DNA from: Paenibacillus sp. Root52
GTDB taxonomy: Bacteria; Bacillota; Bacilli; Paenibacillales; Paenibacillaceae
Assembly (NCBI RefSeq): GCF_001426865.1
Contig: NZ_LMFO01000001.1
Coordinates: forward strand, 1-64,000
Direction of reading: 5' to 3'
DNA length: 64,000 nucleotides
Part shown: positions 42,493-50,451 of the stretch, one piece after another
How the letters are laid out: each line of letters begins with the position of its first letter
Position numbering within the stretch: the first letter of the stretch is position 1
Position numbers and translations under genes: made by a program
The notes under the pieces: model-generated
Seen by the model: only the letters and a program-made list of their open reading frames with translations
Database searches by the model: none
Told to the model about the DNA's origin: nothing

Positions 42493-42507
42493 GTGATTTA
42501 ATTCACA
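42492..42507. promoter_or_regulatory. Near-consensus Crp/Fnr box beside the MITE-like element
   Basis: AGTGA-TTTAAT-TCACA differs from TGTGA-N6-TCACA at one base. Its first base is the outer A of the element's terminal TA. It could act toward nirK across the element or toward the rightward zinc-ribbon gene (TATATA at 42532-42537 gives about -44). Confidence 0.5.
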
Positions 42508-42689
42508 AAATTTGAAGTATTATTTTTCTTTTATATATAGAGTACATAAATGTGATCAGGACGGGTGTGATACGAAACACACTTGAGTCATAGAAAGAGA
42601 AAAAGTTGAATTAGAAGAGGGCGTTTCTTGTACTACGTAGTTGAGTTACATATAATTTAAATAGAGAATTGGTGAAAGGTGGAAATGAA
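42508..42689. other. Intergenic region before the zinc-ribbon gene
   Basis: AT-rich DNA with a possible promoter (TTGAAG 42512-42517 and TATATA within 42532-42539). No coding sequence or hairpin is seen. Confidence 0.4.
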
Positions 42690-43298
42690 ATGAAACGTTT
42701 CGAAGATGAAGGTGCATATAAGTACAATTTTTATTATCTACTTCATCGGGGGAAGCAGATCGACGTTAAATGTAAGGAATGTGGTGGGCATGCGGTTATT
42801 TCTAAGTCAGATGATCGGTTGGTGTGGGCGTGTTCCAATTGTTATGCTCAAGGTGCGGAAGAACCAAGCTATCGTTATGATGCCAAGGGAACTTGTGTCT
42901 TATGTGAACGATGGTTCAATGTGCAAGTCACGGATGAGAAAAGAACACCTCACCAATCAGCGCATGTGGAGTGTCCGCATTGTGGTAAAGGCAATCAAGC
43001 TCTGTTGTATCGTCGAGAGACACATCGAGGGTATTATCCAGAAATTCGGGAAGGGCGAGAATCGATCTTTGGTATGGAGCTGTACTTTCTCGATCAGGTA
43101 AGAGGCAAGCACGTTTGGGCAGTCAATCGCGAGCATTTGAATTATCTCATTGCTTATATCTCTGCAGATTTGCGAGTGAAACCTGCCAATTCACCTATGA
43201 AAACGGCCTCGCATGCGATCCCTGCTTATATGAAAAATGCTAAGAATCGAGAGCAGGTTGTTCGAACACTAACGAAGCTGCAGTATAAAACAGGATAA
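42690..43298 (+). CDS. Protein with two zinc ribbons, unknown function
   Basis: A 202-residue protein. Two zinc-ribbon-like units are seen: KCKECGG...ACSNCYA (residues about 25-50) and TCVLCERW...ECPHCGKG (about 65-100). An alpha/beta C-terminal part follows (IFGMELYFLDQVRGKHVWAVNREHLNYLIAYI). I do not recognise a named family; it may bind nucleic acid. The ATG is chosen because AGGTGG lies upstream. It opens the accessory island that runs to 48.9 kb. Confidence 0.72.
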   Translation: MKRFEDEGAYKYNFYYLLHRGKQIDVKCKECGGHAVISKSDDRLVWACSNCYAQGAEEPSYRYDAKGTCVLCERWFNVQVTDEKRTPHQSAHVECPHCGKGNQALLYRRETHRGYYPEIREGRESIFGMELYFLDQVRGKHVWAVNREHLNYLIAYISADLRVKPANSPMKTASHAIPAYMKNAKNREQVVRTLTKLQYKTG

Positions 43299-43330
43299 CT
43301 TGCAAGAGATATTGTGGTGGAGGTTTACTA

Positions 43331-43987
43331 ATGAAAAAAAGAGTATCACTGTCTATTTTTGTTTTTATTTTTGCTATGTTATGTATTCCAGCATTTTTTA
43401 TCATGCAAAGTTATGGTGTTTTTCAGAAAGAGAAAGTGCTGTCAGATTATGCCTTAGCTATTGAAGTGAACGGCAAATCTTATGCGACTTGGCCACTAAT
43501 TAATGGTTATGCTGCGATGGACAAAGCTGAGGAGAACCGTCAATTTTACTATCGTATTGATGCAAGTGGTCTTCAAAATTTGTTTCAATTAGCCTACCAA
43601 GAATATGAGATTGAGGCGAATGATACAAACCCTTATCTGGCGGGACAAATAAACTATTCATCTGACGCAATGAATTATGTCAACGAAGAGCAGCAATATC
43701 ATAATGCCAATGACTTCATACCTATAGTGAAGGTGTTCAATCACGATGGTCAACTGATCTATACATATGAAAAAACAGGCAAAGGCGATGGCAGGCTGGT
43801 TCAGTCCATTATTCATCAAGGCATGACCCGATCGAACGGAAATGGAAGCAGTAAGGCAGCCCGTGACCCGTATCTTAATATAACGGCATTGTTCCGGGAT
43901 CAACTTCATATTGATATTCAATTAACCGTGGATGAGGAACGTAAGATTGTTTCCATTCGAATGAATAAACCGGAGGCGAGATCATGA
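43331..43987 (+). CDS. Membrane-anchored protein of unknown function
   Basis: A 218-residue protein with an uncleaved-looking N-terminal hydrophobic segment (residues 5-27) and an extracytoplasmic domain of about 190 residues. VFNHDGQLIYTYEKTGKG and the end VDEERKIVSIRMNKPEARS are beta-rich. Its stop overlaps the next start (ATGA), so the pair is coupled. No family is recognised; an anchored immunity-like role is only a guess from the neighbours. Confidence 0.7.
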   Translation: MKKRVSLSIFVFIFAMLCIPAFFIMQSYGVFQKEKVLSDYALAIEVNGKSYATWPLINGYAAMDKAEENRQFYYRIDASGLQNLFQLAYQEYEIEANDTNPYLAGQINYSSDAMNYVNEEQQYHNANDFIPIVKVFNHDGQLIYTYEKTGKGDGRLVQSIIHQGMTRSNGNGSSKAARDPYLNITALFRDQLHIDIQLTVDEERKIVSIRMNKPEARS

Positions 43988-44541
43988 ATGAATTAGGAGT
44001 ACAACAAGGGCCAGCCTATCTCGAAGGGTTGGTACAGACATTGAAGAAGGAACAAGCTCATGAAGTAGAATGGAATGGAAAAGTACAAACGCCAGATGGT
44101 CACGACAAGTTTCATATTTTTTATTATGGTGACTTGATCGATGATGATCTGATAAGTTGGCATGATTCGACACCATTACTTGTATATGCAGAGCATACTG
44201 TAACTGGAGAACGTTATCTGTTATTTGATGCTGCCAAACATGGATATGATGCCATGCTATGTGAGACGTATGCTGAGGATAAACTTATAAATAGGCCTTT
44301 GCGTCCTTATCTGGACGTAGAAGGAGAGGATATTTTTGAAGTGTACTTAACCGCATACTACAATGTTCCATATGATGATGAGTTTGGGGAAGATGTTCAT
44401 GAAGATGGAACCTATGAACTGATTACGGGAGAACGCATGAATTTTGAGTTAGTCAAGCGTAATGGATATGACGCGTTTGCCATTCAGATTACTAACCGCA
44501 AAGGGGTCTCAACGGAGATTGTTCAAGAAGAATTGGCCTAG
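43984..44541 (+). CDS. Acidic protein of unknown function
   Basis: A 185-residue, strongly acidic soluble protein. It has FHIFYYGDLIDDDLI, a middle VTGERYLLFDAAKHGYDAMLCE, and a second similar YELITGERMNFELVKRNGYDAFAI. The repeated TGER...YDA pattern suggests an internal duplication. Acidic composition and position before Smi1/Knr4 genes resemble immunity proteins of polymorphic toxin systems, but no family is recognised. It overlaps the upstream membrane protein gene by 4 nt. Confidence 0.7.
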   Translation: MNELGVQQGPAYLEGLVQTLKKEQAHEVEWNGKVQTPDGHDKFHIFYYGDLIDDDLISWHDSTPLLVYAEHTVTGERYLLFDAAKHGYDAMLCETYAEDKLINRPLRPYLDVEGEDIFEVYLTAYYNVPYDDEFGEDVHEDGTYELITGERMNFELVKRNGYDAFAIQITNRKGVSTEIVQEELA

Positions 44542-44589
44542 GATGTTATTACGTAAATAGCATGATCTGATGATAGGGAGATGTATCAT

Positions 44590-45345
44590 ATGTACATTGT
44601 ATCTCAAGCAATGAAGCCTGTATCTGCTGAAGAACTGAACCATTTCGAAGAACAACATAACATCTCATTACCTTCATCCTATCGCAGATGGCTTGAGCAA
44701 TATGGAGAGGGTACTTACACCGGCTGGATGAATATACAGCGGCCCGATCAAGACGTGCTAGCTCCTTTTGTTGAATATGACTTCTGGATTCATACAGAAG
44801 AGACACCAATAAGTCAGCACCAACTGCAGGAATGCGTTAGTATCGGAAGTTCAGTGGATGGAGATTTCTTGGCAGTTCACCCTCAGGTCGAGGGATTGCT
44901 TTGGCTTCCGCGTCATGATGAACATATCACGTTGTGGGCTTGTGAGGGTGATGGTGCAGAATTAAGTGAGCTGTTGGATCGTATATACTGTGGTTATTAT
45001 CAACAAGACAAGCCATTAACCCCGCATTATTTTGAACCATGGAATGAATTACGGCACCATACATTTTATCATTTTGAGGATGGTGAGCAAGGTAAGTCCT
45101 TATTGGAATTGGCGCAATGCTGCAAAAAGGAGTTCAAATGGGATGCTGTAGTGGAGAATGAGCATAGATGTATATTATTTATGGTATCTATTGGTGGTTA
45201 TCTGCGTTTTAATTATGCCTATGGCAGAGAAGTCGCCATGTTCTATGAAGAAACAGGTGAGTCAGAGGGCAGAGACCATGACCTGCATTTGTTCTTAATC
45301 GCACATCATTGTCGCCCTATACATATAGGTGGAGTGGAGGAATGA
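44590..45345 (+). CDS. SMI1/KNR4 (SUKH) family protein
   Basis: A 251-residue protein whose N-terminal half is a SUKH domain: SAEELNHFEEQHNISLPSSY, WLEQYGEG and LPRHDEHITLWACEGDG. The C-terminal half (about 170-251) is a separate alpha/beta part. SUKH proteins commonly act as immunity proteins against toxin nucleases, but also occur alone. The second of two in-frame ATGs is chosen because AGGGAG lies 9 nt upstream of it and directly abuts the first. Its stop lies 4 nt before the next gene. Confidence 0.8.
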   Translation: MYIVSQAMKPVSAEELNHFEEQHNISLPSSYRRWLEQYGEGTYTGWMNIQRPDQDVLAPFVEYDFWIHTEETPISQHQLQECVSIGSSVDGDFLAVHPQVEGLLWLPRHDEHITLWACEGDGAELSELLDRIYCGYYQQDKPLTPHYFEPWNELRHHTFYHFEDGEQGKSLLELAQCCKKEFKWDAVVENEHRCILFMVSIGGYLRFNYAYGREVAMFYEETGESEGRDHDLHLFLIAHHCRPIHIGGVEE

Positions 45346-45349
45346 TCAT

Positions 45350-46651
45350 TTGAGTTGGTTAGATGAGAAGATTGCACAACAGTGGCGTCAAGAAGGTAGA
45401 CGATATGCACAACTTGTAAATGAATTTGTACGCAAAAGTATGGCTGGTGAGAGTCCAGATGAATCTGAGCTTGAGAATGATGATCGATCCAGTCTTAGTA
45501 CTAAAGTCTGGGAGATGGTAAAACAGGCTAATGCGCAAGGGGATGTGCTACGTCTACGATCTGAATTGCCTCCTGCTTCATGGCCTATGAGTGAACAATT
45601 TCAGTCTGTGATGCAGGCCGTGCAAGTTGTTGGATTTATTGCGCAAGATGGCGTTGTATTTAATATTGGGGCTCATACGCAGAACGGCGTCGTTTACACC
45701 GCGGATTCACAAGGACTAGTTGCATCTCCTCATTATCATTTTGCGGGATGCTCCCCGAATGGCATGGATTATGCATTAGCAGATGAAGCAGTTATTCGAA
45801 TCATTCGAAGCCCTGATCGTCAGCTACAAGGCCAAGAGCTTGCTATGTATCGTTGGGAAGATATTCAGTCTAGCCTTCATAACACGCTGCCTCAGATCGA
45901 GTCGCTGGCAGATTGCGAATATCCTGAACGTTCACTTATAGAGCTAATTCCATTCAACGAAGGACAATCTCTTCTTATTTTGTCCACATATGGTGTTCAT
46001 CTCATCGAACAATCCCAAGTATCCCTGCTGCACCCTGATCCGTCGGAAATTCAAGAATATGAATTGGAAGATACTCAAATCGACATGGGTCATGCGGCAG
46101 TTTCAGAGAATGGTCGCTGGATTGCCTTTGGCAGTCAGGTAAGTAACCACATGCTCCTGGATCGACAACAGAATCATACGTATTCGTTATATCCGGAAAT
46201 GAGTTACCCGCATCATGCTATCTTCACTAAAGATAACCGTAACGTTTGGTTTAATGCATGTCACTTTTATAACGGTGCTACGATCCAGGTTAAACTAGAC
46301 GAGGTGGAGGTCAATGAGAAGAAAGAAGATTGGCCTATTGTGGATGAAAATGCGCGTGTGTATGCCTCTGCGGAGACTCACCAAGGCATTGTGATTGGAG
46401 ATGCATATGGTTATCTGCGTTGTGTGGATAATCAGGGACAGGAAATATGGCGTCATTTTGTAGGCGGCACGATCTCGTCCATCGTGGTATCGCCTGATCA
46501 ATCCAAGCTTGCAGTAGGTACATACAGTGGCATGCTGCATATCCTTGATTTAACTTCAGAAGCAATGGACGATTACGGCATCGGCACAGGCACGATTCGT
46601 GAACGCGAGCGTTATGTGTTATGGCGAGGAGAAGAACCGCTGCGCTGGTAG
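45350..46651 (+). CDS. WD40/PQQ beta-propeller-like protein
   Basis: A 433-residue soluble protein. The C-terminal 250 residues show repeated four-strand units: SENGRWIAFGSQV, IVIGDAYGYLRCVDNQGQEIW and PDQSKLAVGTYSGMLHILDL, as in WD40 or PQQ-type propellers. A helical N-terminus of about 90 residues precedes. It begins with TTG, with GGAGTGGAGG 9 nt upstream, just after the SUKH gene. The function is unknown; propellers in such islands can act as binding platforms. Confidence 0.75.
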   Translation: MSWLDEKIAQQWRQEGRRYAQLVNEFVRKSMAGESPDESELENDDRSSLSTKVWEMVKQANAQGDVLRLRSELPPASWPMSEQFQSVMQAVQVVGFIAQDGVVFNIGAHTQNGVVYTADSQGLVASPHYHFAGCSPNGMDYALADEAVIRIIRSPDRQLQGQELAMYRWEDIQSSLHNTLPQIESLADCEYPERSLIELIPFNEGQSLLILSTYGVHLIEQSQVSLLHPDPSEIQEYELEDTQIDMGHAAVSENGRWIAFGSQVSNHMLLDRQQNHTYSLYPEMSYPHHAIFTKDNRNVWFNACHFYNGATIQVKLDEVEVNEKKEDWPIVDENARVYASAETHQGIVIGDAYGYLRCVDNQGQEIWRHFVGGTISSIVVSPDQSKLAVGTYSGMLHILDLTSEAMDDYGIGTGTIRERERYVLWRGEEPLRW

Positions 46652-46672
46652 GACGAAGAAGGAGGACTTCTG

Positions 46673-47284
46673 TTGAAATTAGACGTACAATCTAGGATCG
46701 ACGGGTTAATGGATGCTTTGCATCAATTGTTAGATGTTAAAGTGGTGGATGAAGAGATTAATGAATTGTACCAACAGTATAAACAGATCGATGGTGACTC
46801 CAAGCAGAGTTTGGAGGCATTTGAAGCGGATTTTAGTATTAAATTTCCTGCGGATTTTCGTGCATTTTATGAACGTAAAAATGGCAGTGGTTACGGATTT
46901 CATATGTTGTATCCTGGGGATGCAGATGAACAGCGGAGTACTCCATTTTATCTAATGTCCTTGGATGAAATTCGTGAGACCAAGCGGTACTTTTGTGAAG
47001 TGGATGAAAAGTTGGAGGAGTTTTACTCTGAGGAAGAGATTCGCAAGCTTGACCCGGAGATCAAACCATTTTTATTCCATAAACAATGGATACCCTTTGC
47101 AACGATGGCAGGTGGTTCACTGTACATCATGCTGGATTTTGATCCCACAGAGAAGGGGAAGTATGGTCAGATTATTATGTATGTGCATGATCCGGATTTT
47201 GTCTATTATCTTAACGAATCATTCGAAGAACTGCTTGAAGCATCCAATCGAAATCTCAGTTTGAAGGATGAAGTCGATTATTGA
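46673..47284 (+). CDS. SMI1/KNR4 (SUKH) family protein
   Basis: A 203-residue SUKH-superfamily protein: SLEAFEADFSIKFPADFRAFYERKNGSGY is the typical opening, and FATMAGGSLYIMLDFDPTEKGKYGQIIMYVHDPDF is the core beta region with the GQI motif. It starts with TTG, with GGAGG 6 nt or so upstream. It is the second SUKH gene of the island and is only distantly similar to the one at 44590. A toxin-neutralising role is possible but no toxin gene is seen. Confidence 0.83.
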   Translation: MKLDVQSRIDGLMDALHQLLDVKVVDEEINELYQQYKQIDGDSKQSLEAFEADFSIKFPADFRAFYERKNGSGYGFHMLYPGDADEQRSTPFYLMSLDEIRETKRYFCEVDEKLEEFYSEEEIRKLDPEIKPFLFHKQWIPFATMAGGSLYIMLDFDPTEKGKYGQIIMYVHDPDFVYYLNESFEELLEASNRNLSLKDEVDY

Positions 47285-47292
47285 CGAACGAA

Positions 47293-47321
47293 GACAGGAG
47301 CTACATCAAGTAGCTCCTGTC
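47293..47321. terminator. Convergent terminator hairpin
   Basis: A perfect 12-bp stem GACAGGAGCTAC / GTAGCTCCTGTC with a 5-nt loop lies between the SUKH gene and the leftward Gly-rich gene. No strong T run follows on either strand. Confidence 0.6.
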
Positions 47322-47339
47322 TGTGAGCGATCGGTTATT

Positions 47340-47747
47340 TTACCACTGGAAGAAGCGGTGACCGTGAAATCCTCCGCCCGGTCCTCCACCATGAGGACCC
47401 CCTGGGTAGCCGCCACCCGGTCCTCCACCATGAGGGCCCCCTGGGTAGAAACCGCCTGGTCCCCCACCATGAGGGCCTCCTGGGTAGCCGCCGCCCGGTC
47501 CCCCACCATGAGGCCCCCCTGGGTAGCCTCCGCCTGGTCCTCCACCGTGAGGACCACCCGGATACCCACCGCCTGGATAACCACCGTGCCACCATGGACC
47601 GCCTCCGATTGGATAAGGGAGCGGAATGGGGAAGAAGGGTGGGTACGGATAAGGATATGGATAAGGTGGCGGCGGAGTTGGTGGATAATAAGGATAAGGA
47701 TAACCTGTAGGTGCAGGGTACTGAACAGAGCGTGGATCGTATGCCAT
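47340..47747 (-). CDS. Gly/Pro/Tyr-rich repeat protein, possibly a spore or surface structural protein
   Basis: A 135-residue low-complexity protein. The first half is Tyr/Pro-rich (PYPYYPPTPPPPYPYPYP). The second half has five copies of a 13-residue repeat of the form GGPHGGGPGGGYP. It ends GHRFFQW. GGGAGG precedes the ATG. The composition resembles spore coat or exosporium proteins, and coat-like genes lie within 6 kb. No enzymatic domain is present. Open frames on the opposite strand here are products of the repeat and are not called. Confidence 0.75.
   Translation of the reverse strand: MAYDPRSVQYPAPTGYPYPYYPPTPPPPYPYPYPYPPFFPIPLPYPIGGGPWWHGGYPGGGYPGGPHGGGPGGGYPGGPHGGGPGGGYPGGPHGGGPGGFYPGGPHGGGPGGGYPGGPHGGGPGGGFHGHRFFQW
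47375..47575. repeat. Five-copy 39-nt tandem coding repeat
   Basis: The segment CTGGGTAG recurs at 47402, 47441, 47480 and 47519, a constant 39-nt period (13 codons). Units differ mostly at third codon positions. The array lies wholly inside the Gly-rich gene. Confidence 0.9.
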
Positions 47748-47854
47748 GTTTTGTGCCTCCCAATAATTAAATGATGATATCAGCCTATGCCTGAGTGCAT
47801 GCTCATGACACTAAATAAACTTCAGTACGAGCAAAAAAATGGAGGAGGAATTGA

Positions 47855-48937
47855 ATGACAACTGTATCCCTATATACCGATCCAAGAGAAAATACCTATG
47901 ATCAAATCATTGATGAATTAATAGAGAAGACCGATCGCTTCTTGATCGTAGATCGAGGGTATGCAATAGATGATCCTCCTAAACGGGTTGCTCAAGTTTT
48001 AGAACAATTGGAGCCCTATCTAATTGAAGTTTTCACAATGGATGAGGCCATGGTAAGAGAGCGTTTCATGTACAATAATAAGATAGATAGTCATGCGATG
48101 TACTCCAGCGGCAGTTATTACATATATTCATGCACCCCAGAGTCTGGGCAGGTGCTTAAGCAAGAGGCTACTCGATTTGGAGATTGGTTGTATCCGTCAT
48201 TACCTGATGATCTCTGTTTTCTTAAAGAAGATGGCAGCGATTACTTTTATACCGTAGCACATGAAGGAATGTATGGCATGGGAATTACGGAGGAAGAAGC
48301 GAGCAAGTTAATGGAGCGCATTCCCGGCTTATTTTTCAAATTACAAAGGCATGAGCAGTTTGATTGCTTCCTAGATGACGCCATTCAACACCAGACGGAT
48401 CGTCTAAATATTACCGGCTATCTGTTATCCGAAATTCCAGATCGCATTCGTGAGCTCACACAATTGAAGGAACTCGAAGTTTTTGAACAACATGTGAGTG
48501 AGCTGCCCCCGGCATTCTTCGAACTGACCGCACTAGAGAAGTTGACCATTATGACGGCAGATCTGAAGGGCATCCCGCAAGATATTGGGAAGCTTACTCA
48601 GCTCAAGGAGCTTACCATATATGGTGGCAGTGCATTTCATGTCGAACCTGGATGGAAGCCCAAGCCTAAGCATGAACTGGAGCTAAGACATTTACCTGCT
48701 GAGATTGGTAATCTGACAGAGTTAGTGAGTTTGAGCATAAGTTATTCAGGTATTCGGGAGCTGCCTCCAGAGCTTGAGAATCTCAAGAAGCTGAAGTTGT
48801 TAAATATCACCAATAGTCTGATTGAAGGAACCCCTGATGTCGTGTCTCGGATGCACTGGTTAGAACATGTGAGCTTGAGTGGACATTCTCTTGGTCTGAG
48901 TGAAGAAGCTCTGCTGACTGAAGAAGAAATAGAGTAA
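47855..48937 (+). CDS. Leucine-rich repeat protein
   Basis: A 360-residue soluble protein. The N-terminal 170 residues form an unrecognised alpha/beta domain. Residues about 175-345 hold leucine-rich repeats of the IPDRIRELTQLKELEVF / LPAEIGNLTELVSLSIS type, about six units. LRRs bind proteins. GGAGGAGG lies upstream of the ATG. It closes the accessory island that holds two SUKH proteins and is followed by its own terminator. The partner is unknown. Confidence 0.85.
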   Translation: MTTVSLYTDPRENTYDQIIDELIEKTDRFLIVDRGYAIDDPPKRVAQVLEQLEPYLIEVFTMDEAMVRERFMYNNKIDSHAMYSSGSYYIYSCTPESGQVLKQEATRFGDWLYPSLPDDLCFLKEDGSDYFYTVAHEGMYGMGITEEEASKLMERIPGLFFKLQRHEQFDCFLDDAIQHQTDRLNITGYLLSEIPDRIRELTQLKELEVFEQHVSELPPAFFELTALEKLTIMTADLKGIPQDIGKLTQLKELTIYGGSAFHVEPGWKPKPKHELELRHLPAEIGNLTELVSLSISYSGIRELPPELENLKKLKLLNITNSLIEGTPDVVSRMHWLEHVSLSGHSLGLSEEALLTEEEIE

Positions 48938-48945
48938 CATAACTA

Positions 48946-48980
48946 CCCTCTGATAGACGTGTTCTATTCAGAGGGTTTTG
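48946..48980 (+). terminator. Terminator of the LRR gene
   Basis: A stem of CCCTCTGA/TCAGAGGG with an inner TAGA/TCTA pair is followed by TTTTG. Confidence 0.82.
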
Positions 48981-49083
48981 TCGTTTCTATTCAACGGACA
49001 GAATTGGGCTCACGAATATAGGCTGATGACATAAGCTGGCGTATAGGTTTTCACCTAACCGTAGAATGAAGGGCAGGCGTTAA

Positions 49084-49863
49084 ATGTTGGCAACCTCTAA
49101 TATGGATTACACGTCACCGAATACTGAATTCACCTATGATGTGAACCGAAATTTACTATTTAAGAAAGACGAACAAAATTATATTAATTCCCTCTCCATT
49201 CAACAGTTAAATACCCTCGGCAATACCTCATTGTTAGATATTTTTCTCAGTACGAGCAACGTGGTAGAGCCTCATGTTCATCAGAATGCAACTGAACTGG
49301 TCTATTGTATTAGTGGTGCAGCTGTTGTCTCCCTCATCAATCCATTTACGAACGAATTGTTGAATTTTCCGATTACTCCCGGTCAAGTGGCGAATGTACC
49401 GCAAGGCTGGTGGCACTACGAAATTGCGACTGTAGATGATACACACTTACTGGCGATTTTTGATGCACCGGTGCCTGAAGCTATTTTTGGTTCAGATATT
49501 CTACGCCTTACACCTCCGAGTGTACTTGCTCATACGTATTGTCTAGATGAGGCACAAGTCCAGGCAACCTTGGCTCCAATCCAGAAGACCGTATTTATTG
49601 GCCCACCCGCAGATTGCGTAGCAGATGTCTCTACCTCTTCCAACCCTGTATGGCAACCGAACAACCAACCAAACAACCCGCCTCACGTAAATGTCCAGCC
49701 TTATGTCCAATTACAGACTTCTCTTCACGGAGAGCATTCGTACGGAGATGCTGTGAACCCAGCATATGAACATCTGCCCAATGCGTCTTATATGTTGCCG
49801 ACTTCGAACTATACGCCATATACGATGCAACGGCAGTTGATTGGTAACGGTTGGAGGTACTGA
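49084..49863 (+). CDS. Cupin domain protein (oxalate-decarboxylase-like single cupin)
   Basis: A 259-residue protein. The cupin core has motif 1 VVEPHVHQNATELVYCISGAAVVSL (two His, one Glu) and motif 2 PGQVANVPQGWWHYEIATVDDTHLLAIF with the third His. A long Asn/Pro-rich C-terminal tail of about 85 residues follows. It is a paralogue of the cupin at 63359, sharing the layout HxHxNxTE, GQVA, PxGWxH and FDxPxP. It is probably metal-binding; sporulation-linked relatives exist, but the substrate is unknown. Confidence 0.82.
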   Translation: MLATSNMDYTSPNTEFTYDVNRNLLFKKDEQNYINSLSIQQLNTLGNTSLLDIFLSTSNVVEPHVHQNATELVYCISGAAVVSLINPFTNELLNFPITPGQVANVPQGWWHYEIATVDDTHLLAIFDAPVPEAIFGSDILRLTPPSVLAHTYCLDEAQVQATLAPIQKTVFIGPPADCVADVSTSSNPVWQPNNQPNNPPHVNVQPYVQLQTSLHGEHSYGDAVNPAYEHLPNASYMLPTSNYTPYTMQRQLIGNGWRY

Positions 49864-49894
49864 TCACATCATTTTGATAAAAAACTGAGAATTT

Positions 49895-49921
49895 TGTCAC
49901 AGATTTAGCTCTTCATTTGTC
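49895..49921 (+). promoter_or_regulatory. Putative ECF41 sigma promoter
   Basis: TGTCACA (49895-49901) is followed after 16 bp by TGTC (49918-49921), close to the published ECF41 signature TGTCACA-N16-CGTC (recalled). It lies 36 bp upstream of the CMD gene that pairs with the ECF41 sigma factor downstream. Confidence 0.68.
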
Positions 49922-49956
49922 TTCAGGTTGTACACCAATTTACGGAGGCGAATGAC

Positions 49957-50403
49957 ATGAAATTAAGATTGAACTATAGAAAAGTGAACCCAAGTGCGTA
50001 TAAAGCGATGATGGCACTTGAACAGTATGTATCTGGTCAAATAGAGGACAAGGTTTTATACGAGTTGCTAAAAATCCGGGTATCTCAACTGAATGGTTGT
50101 TCCTTTTGCCTAGATATGCACGCTAAAGACCTGTTGAAATTGGGGGATTATGCAGATCATATTCTGCTCTTAAGTGTATGGCGCGAAGTGCCTTTGTTTA
50201 CAGAAAAAGAACGTGTTATGCTGGAGCTTGCTGAAACGGTGACTGAGATTTCGCATCAAGGTGTGCCAACAGAGTTGATTAATAAAGTCCGAGAACACTT
50301 CAGTGAAGCAGAACTAGTGGATCTCATCATGGCAATTAATACAATTAATAGCTGGAACCGAATTGCAATTACAACCGGAATGTACCCAGGATGCTTTAAT
50401 TAA
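49957..50403 (+). CDS. Carboxymuconolactone decarboxylase family protein (AhpD-like)
   Basis: A 148-residue AhpD-like protein with the redox CxxC motif GCSFCLDMHAKD near residue 49. The helical bundle and length are typical. Such proteins act as peroxidase-type or unknown oxidoreductases. It is the classic genomic partner of ECF41 sigma factors, and here directly precedes one by 48 bp, behind an ECF41-like promoter. It is therefore the likely main target of that sigma factor. GGAGG precedes the ATG. Confidence 0.92.
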   Translation: MKLRLNYRKVNPSAYKAMMALEQYVSGQIEDKVLYELLKIRVSQLNGCSFCLDMHAKDLLKLGDYADHILLLSVWREVPLFTEKERVMLELAETVTEISHQGVPTELINKVREHFSEAELVDLIMAINTINSWNRIAITTGMYPGCFN

Positions 50404-50451
50404 AACGAGATACTTGAATATTGAAACCATCCGCCAGAGGAGGCCGTTCAT

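Noticed and set aside
47375..47575. CRISPR-like periodic repeat
   Set aside because: The period is a constant 39 nt with no unique spacers, and it encodes a regular 13-residue peptide repeat.
47268..47774. Plus-strand frame of repeated Trp/Ser/Thr units, and two further minus-strand frames over the Gly-rich repeats
   Set aside because: They are by-products of a 39-nt repeat that keeps all frames open. Only the minus frame starting at 47747 has a good ribosome site.
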